Below are positions 37,156 to 53,736 of a DNA stretch of 64,000 nucleotides, piece by piece. The DNA is from Pelagerythrobacter rhizovicinus (GTDB taxonomy: Bacteria > Pseudomonadota > Alphaproteobacteria > Sphingomonadales > Sphingomonadaceae). The stretch covers positions 1,240,001-1,304,000 of the forward strand of contig NZ_SDPV01000002.1 of NCBI RefSeq assembly GCF_004135625.1, read 5' to 3'. Positions within the stretch are counted from its first letter, which is position 1. Each line of letters starts with the position of its first letter. Under the pieces are notes generated by a model. The model worked only from the letters and a program-made list of their open reading frames with translations, searched no databases and was not told the origin of the DNA. A program made the translations under genes and the position numbers.

Positions 37156-37221
37156 GGGTAGGCTCCTTTGGTTACTCGCCATATAATTGCCACAATCCCG
37201 CTCGGTTCCCGGAATCACGAA

Positions 37222-37428
37222 CTAATTTGCATCTCCTTCGTCATAGACGAGCAGATCTCCCGGTTGACACTCGAGCTCGCGGCAGATCGCCTCGAGAGTC
37301 GAGAAGCGGATGGCCTTGGCCTTGCCGGTCTTGAGAATGGAGAGGTTGGCGAGCGTAAGGCCCACGCGCTCCGCCAGTTCGGTCAGGGTCATGCGGCGTT
37401 CGCGCAGCAGGTCGTCGAGATGCACCAT
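37222..37428 (-). CDS. Small XRE-family HTH regulator (YozG-like)
   Basis: A 68-residue protein that is essentially one Cro/C1-type helix-turn-helix: LDDLLRERRMTLTELAERVG, LTLANLSILKTGKAKAIRFS, TLEAICRELECQPGDLLVYD. It resembles YozG-type regulators, which are commonly paired with DUF2975 membrane proteins. The ATG at 37428 has an AAGGGAG ribosome-binding site; a longer frame to 37470 would overlap the DUF2975 stop. It is probably co-transcribed with the DUF2975 gene 38 bp upstream and may bind the two CGATAATATCG palindromes before that gene (inference). Confidence 0.88.
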   Translation of the reverse strand: MVHLDDLLRERRMTLTELAERVGLTLANLSILKTGKAKAIRFSTLEAICRELECQPGDLLVYDEGDAN

Positions 37429-37466
37429 GATTCTGCTCCCTTCTGCGGTTACATTCGTAAGGGACA

Positions 37467-37988
37467 TCACACGGTCCCTTCCAGGTCTTCGCGCATGGTG
37501 GCCCCTTGGCGAAAAACGCGCGCGAGAATGAACAGGACGAGCGCGAGCATCAGTCCGTTCAGCGATATGTCCTCGCCCGAAACCAGTGCCTCCATCGGCT
37601 CCATGCGGGCTACGGTAATCCCTATTGAGAACAGACCGAAAGAGACAGCCTGATACGCGATGGCGAGCAGCGCCATCGTCCGCAAACGGTCAGCATTCAA
37701 ACAGGAGAATGGATCGCCTGCTCCGACGCTGTCCACGATGCGGCCTAGCTGAAGCGCGAAAAACAAAGCGATTCCGGAAGCCAGCAGCGCCAGAAGGAGT
37801 GCCAGCGGCAACTCGGAGAGGTGTTCGGGAGCAAGTGCGCTCGCCGATGGCGGCATCAGCCCAAGGGCGCCGGTCTGCCAGACGATATAGGTCACGAGAC
37901 CGATCAGGAGCAACGCGCCGCCGGCGGCGAATACTCCCGCCATGATCCAGATGGCGAAGCGGCTGAGCCGCAGCAATGGATCCTTCAT
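37467..37988 (-). CDS. DUF2975 family membrane protein
   Basis: A 173-residue integral membrane protein with four hydrophobic segments (about 12-38, 58-80, 102-122 and 140-160). The cytosolic loop FALQLGRIVDSVGAGDPFSC, then LNADRLRTMALLAIAYQAVS, is the recurring DUF2975 pattern. Function is unknown. These genes are typically followed by a small XRE regulator, as here, suggesting a membrane-sensor and repressor pair, but no mechanism is established. The ATG at 37988 has an AGGGGAGAATC leader. Confidence 0.85.
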   Translation of the reverse strand: MKDPLLRLSRFAIWIMAGVFAAGGALLLIGLVTYIVWQTGALGLMPPSASALAPEHLSELPLALLLALLASGIALFFALQLGRIVDSVGAGDPFSCLNADRLRTMALLAIAYQAVSFGLFSIGITVARMEPMEALVSGEDISLNGLMLALVLFILARVFRQGATMREDLEGTV

Positions 37989-38023
37989 GATGATTCTCCC
38001 CTTTAGCAGTTGATATCGATAGT

Positions 38024-38063
38024 CGATAATATCGCCCGGCCTTATTGTCAATCGATAATATCG
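38024..38063. promoter_or_regulatory. Two identical CGATAATATCG palindromes upstream of the DUF2975-XRE operon
   Basis: CGATAATATCG occurs at 38024-38034 and 38053-38063, 29 bases apart, roughly three helical turns. Each is a perfect odd-length inverted repeat (CGATA, central base, TATCG). Related half-sites (GATATCGATA at 38012-38021 and CGATAT at 38069-38074) flank them. They begin 36 bases upstream of the DUF2975 ATG. A cooperative binding site for the operon's own XRE regulator is the simplest reading. Confidence 0.7.
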
Positions 38064-38074
38064 AAAAACGATAT

Positions 38075-38364
38075 GGCGCTTTGTTTTGGATATCTGCCGG
38101 CCCGTTGACAGCGCAGGCGGCAAATCCTACATGCCCTCCGACCGCACGCTTCGAGCAAGGTCCGTTCATGCGCGGGATCGGACCAAGGAATGGAAGCGGC
38201 TTTCCATATTCGCGACGTTCGATCGAGCTGCAGCAGGCCCCGTAAGGGCGCGATTTGCTGCGGCTTTCTGGCGTCTCGCGATGTGGTGCTCCACGCGCAG
38301 CGCATGAATTTCAATGCCGGCGGCGCGATGCCTCCGGCGCAGCACGAAGAGGCGAATCACCTCC
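38075..38364 (+). promoter_or_regulatory. rpoB upstream region, no gene seen
   Basis: About 290 bases between the DUF2975 operator region and the rpoB ATG hold no credible coding sequence; the short frames lack ribosome-binding sites and recognisable content. The region must contain the rpoBC promoter, since rplJL are not upstream. I cannot place -35 and -10 elements reliably. No clear leader hairpin is evident. Confidence 0.4.
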
Positions 38365-42558
<4,194 letters not shown>

Positions 42559-42567
42559 CGCGTTTCT

Positions 42568-42659
42568 CCCCCTCCCGCTCGCGGGAGGGGGTCGGGGGGT
42601 GGGCCTGACCGCCCGCCCGGAACAGACCCACCCCTAACCCCTCCCGCAAGCGGGAGGGG
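42568..42659. repeat. Palindromic repeat between rpoB and rpoC
   Basis: Two hairpins, 42568-42591 (CCCCCTCCCGC, TC, GCGGGAGGGGG) and 42638-42659 (CCCCTCCCGC, AA, GCGGGAGGGG), enclose a segment with further GGGGTGGG/CCCACCCC complementarity, so the whole can fold into one large structure. The second hairpin is identical, all 22 bases, to 52862-52883 between ruvC and the yebC-family gene. Confidence 0.88.
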
Positions 42660-42675
42660 GACAAAGGAAGAAGAA

Positions 42676-47001
<4,326 letters not shown>

Positions 47002-47023
47002 GACACCCGTCCCAAGCGACACG

Positions 47024-47056
47024 AAGCCCCGCCGGAGCGATCCGGCGGGGCTTTTT
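47024..47056 (+). terminator. Rho-independent terminator of rpoBC
   Basis: AAGCCCCGCCGGA and TCCGGCGGGGCTT form a perfect 13-bp stem with a GCGA loop and a TTTTTC tail, 22 bases after the rpoC stop. Confidence 0.93.
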
Positions 47057-47116
47057 CGTGCGCGCGATCGGGGCTAGCCTGCGGCGTCTTCGCACTCGCA
47101 CGGGAGAACGCCGGAC

Positions 47117-47602
47117 ATGCGCCGAATGCTGATCATCCTCGCCGCTTCCGCCGCGCTGGCGGCCTGCCAGCAAACCGACGAGGTTGCCGCGCCCGCCACG
47201 CCTCCCGCCGACAGTGGCGCGGCGGCGACGCCCACGGGCGCCACGGACAGCAACACGCCGGCACCCGCGGCGAATGCGCCGGCTTCGCTGGTCGGCGAAT
47301 ACCGCGTCGCCGGCATCGACGGCACCGAGGTTGGCGGGCAGATCGGCATCGCCCTGTCGATCACCGAGGAGAGCATCTTCTACGATCCGCGCTGCGCGGG
47401 CCTCGAGTGGACGTACACTTACGAGAGTGGCGCATTGACCACAGATCGCCCCATGGATGCACCGATATGCGAAATCGCGGTTCATCCGGAGAAGCAGCGG
47501 CTCGCGGCCGCGCTCGATGCGGTGACGCGGGCGGAGCGGACGCCCTCGAACGGGATCGAACTGACGGGCGGCGGTCACAGCGTCACCCTGTTCTCGCAAT
47601 AG
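47117..47602 (+). CDS. Hypothetical lipoprotein (META/DUF-like C-terminal domain possible)
   Basis: A 161-residue predicted lipoprotein with lipobox LAAC (Cys17), a Pro/Ala/Thr-rich linker (about 20-58), and a C-terminal domain beginning LVGEYRVAGIDGTEVGGQIG, continuing SITEESIFYDPRCAGLEWTY. The two cysteines (Cys in DPRCAGL and in DAPICEI) could form a disulphide. The pattern faintly recalls META-domain lipoproteins, but the family is not certain. The ATG at 47117 fits a signal peptide. It sits between the rpoBC terminator and gltX, 27 bp upstream of the latter. Confidence 0.7.
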   Translation: MRRMLIILAASAALAACQQTDEVAAPATPPADSGAAATPTGATDSNTPAPAANAPASLVGEYRVAGIDGTEVGGQIGIALSITEESIFYDPRCAGLEWTYTYESGALTTDRPMDAPICEIAVHPEKQRLAAALDAVTRAERTPSNGIELTGGGHSVTLFSQ

Positions 47603-47629
47603 CCGCGTGGCTCGGCTATCGGGCCGGTC

Positions 47630-48976
47630 ATGACCGTGACCACCCGCTTCGCCCCCTCGCCCACGGGGCGCCTGCACGTCGGCAATATCCGCACCGCGCT
47701 GCACAACTGGATGCTCGCCCGGAAGGCCGGCGGTCGATTCCTGCTGCGGATCGACGACACCGATGCGGAACGCAGCCGCGAGGAATACGTCGACGCGATC
47801 CGCGCCGATCTCGCCTGGCTCGGGCTCGATCCCGATGGGGAGGAGCGGCAGTCGGCGCGGCTCGACCGCTACGAGACCGCGTTCGAGCGGCTGCGCGCGG
47901 CGGGCCGGGTCTATCGCTGCTACGAGACCGCGCAGGAGCTCGATCTCAAGCGCAAGGTCCTGCTCGGGCGCGGGTTGCCGCCAGTCTACGACCGCGCGGC
48001 GCTGGCGCTGACCGAGGACGATCACGCGGCCAAGGCGACGGCGGGCGTGGCGCCGCACTGGCGCTTCAAGCTGGATCACGATGAGCCGATCGCCTGGGAC
48101 GACGGCATTCGCGGAGCGCAGAAGTTCGATCCGGCGCAGCTTTCCGATCCTGTCATCCGCCGGGCGGACGGATCGTGGCTCTACATGCTGCCGAGCGCGG
48201 TGGACGATCTCGACATGGGCGTGACCGATGTCCTCCGGGGCGAGGACCACGTCTCGAACACGGCCGTGCAGATCCAGATGTTCAGCGCTCTTATCGCTGC
48301 CGGCGACGGCGGGGCGATGCCGCGCTTCGCACACGAGGCGCTGCTCGTCGGCAGCGAGGGCAAGCTGTCGAAGCGGCTCGGCTCGCTCGGCTGCGACGCC
48401 TTCCGCGAGCGCGGGATCGAGCCGGAGGCGCTGGTCGCGCTGCTCGCCCGGATCGGTACTTCCCTTCCGGTCGAGCCGATCGCCGACCGCAGTGTGCTGG
48501 TTGCGAGCGTCGATCTCGCGACGTTCGGCCGGGCGCCGGCCCGGTTCGATGAAGCCGAACTCGAGCGGATCAACACCGCGATCGTCCATCAGCTCGATTA
48601 CGCGGTGGTCGCGGACCGGCTGCCGCAGGGCATGGACGCCGCGGGCTGGCATGCCGTGCAGCCCAATCTCGCGACCGTCGGCGACGCCGCCGAATGGTGG
48701 CGGCTGGTGACCGGGCCGATTGCGCAACCCGCGTTTTCGGACGAAGACCGCGCCTATCTCGCCGAAGCGGCGCGGCTGCTCGAATGGCGCGAGGATCCAT
48801 GGCACGCGCTCACCGCCGCACTGAAGCAGGCGACCGGGCGCAAGGGCAAGGCGCTGTTCCTGCCCCTGCGCCAGGCGCTCACCGGCATGGACCACGGACC
48901 GGACATGGCCGAGTTGCTGCCGCTGATCGGCGAGGTCGAGGCGCGCGCGAGACTGGAGCGGGCGGCGAAGGGATAG
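47630..48976 (+). CDS. gltX: Glutamate-tRNA ligase
   Basis: Class I synthetase charging tRNA-Glu (and possibly tRNA-Gln, as in many Alphaproteobacteria that use transamidation). The 448-residue protein shows the HIGH-type motif in FAPSPTGRLHVGNIRTALHN and the KMSKS-type KLSKRLGSLGCD. VLRGEDHVSNTAVQIQMF is also conserved. It is slightly shorter than typical GluRS (about 470). Alphaproteobacteria often have two copies, and this may be either. The ATG at 47630 lacks a strong ribosome-binding site. A perfect long inverted repeat follows the gene. Confidence 0.95.
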   Translation: MTVTTRFAPSPTGRLHVGNIRTALHNWMLARKAGGRFLLRIDDTDAERSREEYVDAIRADLAWLGLDPDGEERQSARLDRYETAFERLRAAGRVYRCYETAQELDLKRKVLLGRGLPPVYDRAALALTEDDHAAKATAGVAPHWRFKLDHDEPIAWDDGIRGAQKFDPAQLSDPVIRRADGSWLYMLPSAVDDLDMGVTDVLRGEDHVSNTAVQIQMFSALIAAGDGGAMPRFAHEALLVGSEGKLSKRLGSLGCDAFRERGIEPEALVALLARIGTSLPVEPIADRSVLVASVDLATFGRAPARFDEAELERINTAIVHQLDYAVVADRLPQGMDAAGWHAVQPNLATVGDAAEWWRLVTGPIAQPAFSDEDRAYLAEAARLLEWREDPWHALTAALKQATGRKGKALFLPLRQALTGMDHGPDMAELLPLIGEVEARARLERAAKG

Positions 48977-48983
48977 TAATGAT

Positions 48984-49064
48984 CGTCATCCCAGCGAAAG
49001 CTGGGATCGCTATCCGCCAGGTCGGACTTCACGGCCCGCGATCCCAGCTTTCGCTGGGATGACG
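48984..49064. repeat. Perfect 27-bp inverted repeat after gltX
   Basis: The arms at 48984-49010 and 49038-49064 are exact reverse complements (core CATCCCAGCGAAAGCTGGGA), separated by 27 bases. Each arm contains its own smaller palindrome (CCCAGC/GCTGGG). It lies between the convergent gltX and pyk genes and probably ends both transcripts. It resembles the sphingomonad CCCAGC-type repeats. Confidence 0.92.
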
Positions 49065-49079
49065 CGAGGGGGCCTCGGC

Positions 49080-50534
49080 CTACGCCCCGTGCTTCTCCAG
49101 TTCGTTGCCGACCAGCGTCACCACGTGGAGCAGATTGGTCGAGCCGGGGGTCCCGAACGGCACGCCGGCGAGCGCGATCAGCTTGCTGCCCGCCCGACCG
49201 AAGCCGTGCCGCAGCGCCATGCGCTTGCCCTTGGCGATCATCTCCTCGAAGCTCCCGATGTCCTTCGTGACGACGGCGTGCGCGCCCCATAGCAGCGCGA
49301 GGCGGCGCGCGGTCGTCATCGACGGGGTCAGCACCAGCATCGGCACCGACGGCCGCTCGCGCGCGACGCGCCGTGCGGTCGAGCCGGTACCGGTGAAGAC
49401 CGTCACAGCCTCGATCGCGACCGTGTCCGCGATGGTCATGCAGGCATGGGCGAGCGCATCGGCGGTGGTACGGTCGGGGGGGGTGTCGAGAAAGCGGACG
49501 CGGTCCAGGTAGGCATCGTCGCGCTCCACCTGGGTTGCGATCTTGTCCATGATCGTTACCGCTTCCTCGGGCCATTCGCCTGCAGCGGTCTCGGCGCTGA
49601 GCATGACTGCATCGGCGCCATCATAGACCGCGTTGGCCACGTCCGACACTTCGGCGCGGGTTGGCGCGGGGCTCTCGATCATCGATTCGAGCATCTGCGT
49701 CGCGACGATCACCGGCTTGCCGGCGGTGCGGGTCTTGTTCACGATCTTCTTCTGCAGCGGCGGCACTTCCTGCGGTTCCAGCTCTACGCCGAGATCGCCG
49801 CGCGCAACCATGATTCCGTCGGCAAGCTCGACGATCTCGTCCAGCCGTCGCACGGCCATCGGCTTCTCGATCTTCGCGCAGAGCGAGCCGCGGCCACCCA
49901 TCAGCTTGCGCGCCTCGGCCAGATCCTCCGGCCGCTGCACGAACGAGAGGCCGATCCAGTCTGCGCCGTGCTCGACCGCGAAGGCCAGATCCTTGCGGTC
50001 CTTCTCTGTCAGCGCCGGGATCGGTATTTCGGCATCGGGTACGTTCACGCCCTTGCGGTTCGAGATCACGCCGCCGACCTCTGCAGAACAGAAAATCCGG
50101 TCCTCGTCCGCCTCGATGACGCGCAGGCGGATCTTGCCGTCATTGATCAGCAGCCGCTGCCCCTTGGCGAGCAGCCCGAACAGCTCGGGGTGGGGCAGGT
50201 GGACACGGGTCTCGTCGCCCGGCTCGGGATTGCGGTCGAGCGTGAAGTGGCCGGAATGGCGGATCACCGCCTGCCCATCCTTGAACTCGCCGACCCGCAG
50301 CTTGGGGCCCTGCAGGTCGCAGAAGATCGCGATCGGCCGCCCGAACTCCTTCTCCAGCGCACGGATCGCCTGGATTGTTTGCGCGTGGGTCGCGTGATCG
50401 CCGTGGCTCATGTTGACGCGGAAGGCGTCTGCGCCGGCCTTGAACAGCCGCCGCAGCATGTCGGGCTCGCGGCTGGCGGGGCCGGTGGTGGCGAGAATCT
50501 TGACCTTGCGGGCGCGCGGATCGAGCTTTTGCAT
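49080..50534 (-). CDS. pyk: Pyruvate kinase
   Basis: Transfers phosphate from phosphoenolpyruvate to ADP, the last step of glycolysis or the Entner-Doudoroff route. The 484-residue protein starts MQKLDPRARKVKILATTGPA and has the substrate-binding FRVNMSHGDHATH, the active-site IMVARGDLGVELEPQEVPPLQ (lysine region CAKIEKPMAVRRLDEI) and KPVIVATQMLESMIESPAPT. The allosteric C-terminal domain is complete. The ATG at 50534 is well placed. It is the last gene of a minus-strand run that begins at the yebC-family gene; the spacer to the glycerophosphodiesterase gene is 93 bp. Confidence 0.96.
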   Translation of the reverse strand: MQKLDPRARKVKILATTGPASREPDMLRRLFKAGADAFRVNMSHGDHATHAQTIQAIRALEKEFGRPIAIFCDLQGPKLRVGEFKDGQAVIRHSGHFTLDRNPEPGDETRVHLPHPELFGLLAKGQRLLINDGKIRLRVIEADEDRIFCSAEVGGVISNRKGVNVPDAEIPIPALTEKDRKDLAFAVEHGADWIGLSFVQRPEDLAEARKLMGGRGSLCAKIEKPMAVRRLDEIVELADGIMVARGDLGVELEPQEVPPLQKKIVNKTRTAGKPVIVATQMLESMIESPAPTRAEVSDVANAVYDGADAVMLSAETAAGEWPEEAVTIMDKIATQVERDDAYLDRVRFLDTPPDRTTADALAHACMTIADTVAIEAVTVFTGTGSTARRVARERPSVPMLVLTPSMTTARRLALLWGAHAVVTKDIGSFEEMIAKGKRMALRHGFGRAGSKLIALAGVPFGTPGSTNLLHVVTLVGNELEKHGA

Positions 50535-50627
50535 GGATGCTGCGCTACGCCAGAGGCGCGGGCCAAGACAAGGGAAAGCGCGGCCGTGGATACGAATGCG
50601 ACTGCCGATAAAGGCCCATCGGGCGCG

Positions 50628-51683
50628 CTATGGCTGGCCGCATGTCGAGCCTTGGCGGGCCGCCACGGCAATGGCCGGATCGTCGGTGAACACCCCATCC
50701 ACGCCGGCACGCACCAGCAGCGTCCACAGCTTCTCGGGACAACCGCGCCCGCCTTCGCTCTCCCCGTGCCGCAGCGGCGGCGGAAGAAAGGCGTTCTCCT
50801 TGCGCAGAGTCCACGCATGTACCTTCAGTCCTGCCGCGTGGGCGGCGGTGACCAGCCCGCTGGGCGTTCCGTCTTCCTCCAGCAGGAGCCTGATGTCCGC
50901 GCCGATGGCATCGGCATAGTCTGCGATCCGCGCCGCTCCATCCATGGTGACCATCGCGCCATAGCGCATGGAGGGCTCGTCCGCCGGGCCGCCAGCGGCC
51001 CCGACGAGCTGCACCAGCTTGTAATCGCTGCGCTCGTCCAGGCGCCTGAGCGGTGTGATCTCGAAGCTCTGGATGAAGATCGGGTCGTTTGCTCCGATCC
51101 CGGCCGCTGCCAGTTCGCGCAGCAGCAGGTCGACCGTGTCGATGCCTTCGTCCCGCAGCAGGAACTGCGGGTGCTTGAGTTCGGGGTAGAGGCCGATCCG
51201 GCGGCCGGTCTCCGCCTCCTTGGCCTTCACCAGCGCGACGATCTCGGCAAAGGTCGGAACCTGGAAGAGCCCGTCGAATCGCGCACCCACCGGGCGAAGG
51301 TGCGGCAACCGCTCCTTCGCCCGCAGCGTGCGCAGCTCGGCAAGCGTGAAATCCTCGACGAACCAGCCGGTCACCGGCCGCCCGTCGATTGTCTTGGTCC
51401 TGCGCCGGTCGGCGAACGCCGGGCGATCCGCCACGTCGGTCGTGCCGGAGATCTCGTTCTCGTGCCGTGCGACAAGCACAAGGTCCTTGGTCGCGACGAG
51501 ATCGGGCTCGACATAGTCCGCACCCTGATCGATCGCCCGCTCGTAAGCCGCAAGCGTGTGCTCGGGCCGCTCGCCGCTTGCGCCGCGGTGTGCGATCACG
51601 AGCACGTCCGAAGCATCCTGCGCCGCCACCGGCGTTGCCAGCGCGAGCGCGGCCAGCGCGCTCAGGAAAAAGCTGCGGCCCAT
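50628..51683 (-). CDS. Exported glycerophosphodiester phosphodiesterase
   Basis: Hydrolyses deacylated phospholipids to glycerol-3-phosphate and an alcohol; periplasmic or secreted. The 351-residue protein has a signal peptide (MGRSFFLSALAALALATPVA) and the GDPD metal site: VIAHRGASGERPEHTLAAY, DYVEPDLVATKD (Glu-x-Asp) and ARHENEI. The TIM-barrel end YADAIGADIRLLLEED and the last-strand motif GVDGVFTDDPAIAV are typical. The ATG at 51683 overlaps the ArsC-like gene by 22 bases. Confidence 0.92.
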   Translation of the reverse strand: MGRSFFLSALAALALATPVAAQDASDVLVIAHRGASGERPEHTLAAYERAIDQGADYVEPDLVATKDLVLVARHENEISGTTDVADRPAFADRRRTKTIDGRPVTGWFVEDFTLAELRTLRAKERLPHLRPVGARFDGLFQVPTFAEIVALVKAKEAETGRRIGLYPELKHPQFLLRDEGIDTVDLLLRELAAAGIGANDPIFIQSFEITPLRRLDERSDYKLVQLVGAAGGPADEPSMRYGAMVTMDGAARIADYADAIGADIRLLLEEDGTPSGLVTAAHAAGLKVHAWTLRKENAFLPPPLRHGESEGGRGCPEKLWTLLVRAGVDGVFTDDPAIAVAARQGSTCGQP

Positions 51684-52009
51684 TCGTCCTCCTTGAACCC
51701 CACGAGCAGACCGCCGGGGTGCTCGACCACCGGCCGCTTGATCATGCTCGGGTGCTGTTGCAGCAGCGTGACGGCCTTCTCGGCATCGATGTCCGCCTTC
51801 TCCGCGTCCGACAGCTTGCGGAAAGTCGTCCCGCGCCGGTTCAATATGGCGTCGACGCCTCGCGCGGCGATCCACGTCCGCAGCCGCCCGGGATCGGCGC
51901 CTTCCTTCTTGTAGTCGTGGAACGCGTAGTCCACGCCGCGCGCGTCGAGCCACTGGCGGGCCTTCTTGATCGTGTCGCAGTTGGGGATGCCGTAAACCTC
52001 GATGCTCAT
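51662..52009 (-). CDS. ArsC/Spx-family thioredoxin-like protein
   Basis: A 115-residue protein of the ArsC superfamily (YffB-type). The N-terminal motif VYGIPNCDTIKKARQWLDAR contains one Cys in a CxxI-type position, followed by LRTWIAARGVDAILNRRGTT and the C-terminal IKRPVVEHPGGLLVGFKEDE that in ArsC binds the substrate anion. The glutaredoxin-like fold and possible reductase activity are inferred; arsenate reduction is not assured, and no ars operon is present. The ATG at 52009 overlaps the preceding monooxygenase-like gene by four bases (ATGA-type coupling). Confidence 0.88.
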   Translation of the reverse strand: MSIEVYGIPNCDTIKKARQWLDARGVDYAFHDYKKEGADPGRLRTWIAARGVDAILNRRGTTFRKLSDAEKADIDAEKAVTLLQQHPSMIKRPVVEHPGGLLVGFKEDEWAAAFS

Positions 52010-52320
52010 GCTGCGTCCTTGCTGTTGAACCGGTGGATGCGCGGGGCGTCGCAGGCGAACAGGGTGTAGCTCTCGTAGAACTCGCTGCGGCCGCGGTTCT
52101 GCACCACGCGGTGCTCGGCCACGCGGCCCCAGGCGCGGGCGGAGGCTTCGTCCTGCCATTCCGAGAGCGCGATCACCTCGCCGTCGTCGCTCGTGTAGCT
52201 CTTGAACGAGAGGAAGCCGGGCTGCGCCTGTGCGAGTTCGAGCATACGGTCGGCTTCGGCGTCATAGGCGGGGTAATCGATGTCGGCTCGTTTGCGGTTA
52301 CGGAATACGACGAGAAACAT
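52006..52320 (-). CDS. Antibiotic biosynthesis monooxygenase (ABM) family protein
   Basis: A 104-residue dimeric alpha/beta-barrel protein of the ABM type: [60 protein letters not shown]. These small proteins include heme-degrading and quinone-oxidising enzymes, and the substrate cannot be deduced here. It overlaps ruvC by one base (TG of the stop and ATG start share sequence) and the ArsC-like gene by four, indicating one co-translated unit. Confidence 0.85.
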   Translation of the reverse strand: MFLVVFRNRKRADIDYPAYDAEADRMLELAQAQPGFLSFKSYTSDDGEVIALSEWQDEASARAWGRVAEHRVVQNRGRSEFYESYTLFACDAPRIHRFNSKDAA

Positions 52321-52790
52321 CAGCGTCCTTTCAGGTGTGCATCGGCGATCGCAACGGCGAGGGCATCGGCCGCGTCCGGCCCGGCGATCGCCGCCCCGGG
52401 CAACAGGATCTTGAGCATGGCCTGCACCTGCTGCTTCTCGGCGCCGCCGGTGCCGACGACCGCCTTCTTAACGAGCCGCGCGGCATGTTCGTGCACCTCG
52501 ATCCCTGCCGCCCCGCAGGCGGCGAGCACTGCGCCGCGGGCCTGTGCGAGCTTGAGCGTCGATTGCGGATTCTTGTTGGCGAAGACTTCCTCCGCCGCGG
52601 CGCGGTCCGGGCGGTGCTGCGCGATCACTGCGGAGACCGCCGAATGCAACGCCGCGAGCCGCTCGGCCATCGGGGCCTTGGCATCGGTCGGGATCTGCCC
52701 GTTGGCGACGTGCGACAGCCGCGCGCCCTCCGCCCGCACAAGACCCCAGCCGGTGCAACTGAGCGAAGGATCGAGGCCGAGGATCAGCAT
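52320..52790 (-). CDS. ruvC: Holliday junction resolvase RuvC
   Basis: Nuclease that cleaves four-way DNA junctions made by recombination. The 156-residue protein has the catalytic acidic residues in [20 protein letters not shown] (Asp7), [20 protein letters not shown] (Glu) and [20 protein letters not shown] (final Asp/His pair). ruvA and ruvB, often adjacent, are not in the window. The ATG at 52790 is followed upstream by a palindromic repeat separating it from the yebC-family gene. Confidence 0.95.
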   Translation of the reverse strand: MLILGLDPSLSCTGWGLVRAEGARLSHVANGQIPTDAKAPMAERLAALHSAVSAVIAQHRPDRAAAEEVFANKNPQSTLKLAQARGAVLAACGAAGIEVHEHAARLVKKAVVGTGGAEKQQVQAMLKILLPGAAIAGPDAADALAVAIADAHLKGR

Positions 52791-52796
52791 TCCTCC

Positions 52797-52884
52797 TCCC
52801 CCTCCCGCCCACGCGAGAGGGGCAGGGGGCGGGTGAGAGGTCGACCGAAGCCCACCCCTGACCCCTCCCGCAAGCGGGAGGGGA
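52797..52884. repeat. Palindromic repeat between the yebC-family gene and ruvC
   Basis: The hairpin at 52862-52883 is identical over its 22 bases to 42638-42659 in the rpoB-rpoC spacer. The flanking CCCACCCCTGA is also nearly identical (one mismatch over about 33 bases in all). The left half (52800-52835) is a degenerate copy of the companion hairpin. It is a member of one dispersed repeat family in this window. Confidence 0.88.
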
Positions 52885-52890
52885 ATGGGA

Positions 52891-53634
52891 TCAACCCAGC
52901 TTCTCCATCACTTCGTCGGGAATCTCGTAGTTGCCCCACACGGTCTGGACATCGTCGTCGTCATCGAGTGCGTCGACGAGCTTGAGCAGCGTGCCGGCCG
53001 AGCCCTCGTCCATCTCCACGGTGATGTTCGGCTTCCACGCCAGCTTGACGTTCTCCGCCTCGCCCAGGGTCTTTTCCAGCGCGCTCGCGACTTCGTGCAG
53101 CGCTTCCATTTCGGTCCAGATCGTGTGGCCGTTCTCGTCGCTTTCGACGTCGTCGGCGCCCGCCTCGATCGCGGCTTCGAGAACCTTCTCCTCGTCGCCC
53201 GCGCTCGCCGGATATTCGATCAGGCCCTTGCGCTCGAATCCGTGCGCGACCGAGCCTTCGGTGCCGAGATTGCCGCCGTTCTTGGAGAAGGCCGTGCGCA
53301 CGGCGGTGGCGGTGCGGTTGCGGTTGTCGGTCAGCGCCTCGACGATCAGCGCGACGCCGCCGGGGCCGTAGCCCTCGTAGCGGACTTCCTCGTAGTTATC
53401 CTCGTCCCCGCCCGATGCCTTGTCGATCGCGCGCTGGATGTTGTCCTTGGGCATCGACTGCGCCTTGGCGTTGTTGATCGCCAGCCGCAGGCGCGGGTTC
53501 ATGTCGGGGTCTGGGGCGCCCATCTTCGCCGCGACGGTGATCTCGCGGCTCAGCTTGGAGAAGAGGTTGGAGCGCTTCTTATCCTGCGCTCCCTTGCGGT
53601 GCATGATGTTCTTGAATTTGGAATGGCCTGCCAT
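52891..53634 (-). CDS. YebC/PmpR family DNA-binding regulatory protein
   Basis: A 247-residue protein of the conserved YebC family, which includes transcription regulators and, in recent work, translation factors for proline-rich stalls; the function here is inferred only from family. It begins [20 protein letters not shown], with the basic N-terminal domain ([20 protein letters not shown]), [20 protein letters not shown] and the acidic C-terminus ([20 protein letters not shown]). It commonly neighbours ruvC, as here. Confidence 0.93.
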   Translation of the reverse strand: MAGHSKFKNIMHRKGAQDKKRSNLFSKLSREITVAAKMGAPDPDMNPRLRLAINNAKAQSMPKDNIQRAIDKASGGDEDNYEEVRYEGYGPGGVALIVEALTDNRNRTATAVRTAFSKNGGNLGTEGSVAHGFERKGLIEYPASAGDEEKVLEAAIEAGADDVESDENGHTIWTEMEALHEVASALEKTLGEAENVKLAWKPNITVEMDEGSAGTLLKLVDALDDDDDVQTVWGNYEIPDEVMEKLG

Positions 53635-53736
53635 AGTAACCCCGGGATTTGGTCTGTCCTGTGACCCGGCGGTGCGGGCCGCATTGTGACGCGCTCCTAG
53701 CGAAGCCGGGGCGCACGAGCAATCGGCGGCGGGCGG

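Noticed and set aside
52862-52883. Considered as an intrinsic terminator after the yebC-family gene
   Set aside because: Stable stem but no T tract, and an identical copy occurs within the rpoB-rpoC operon, so it is better treated as a dispersed repeat.
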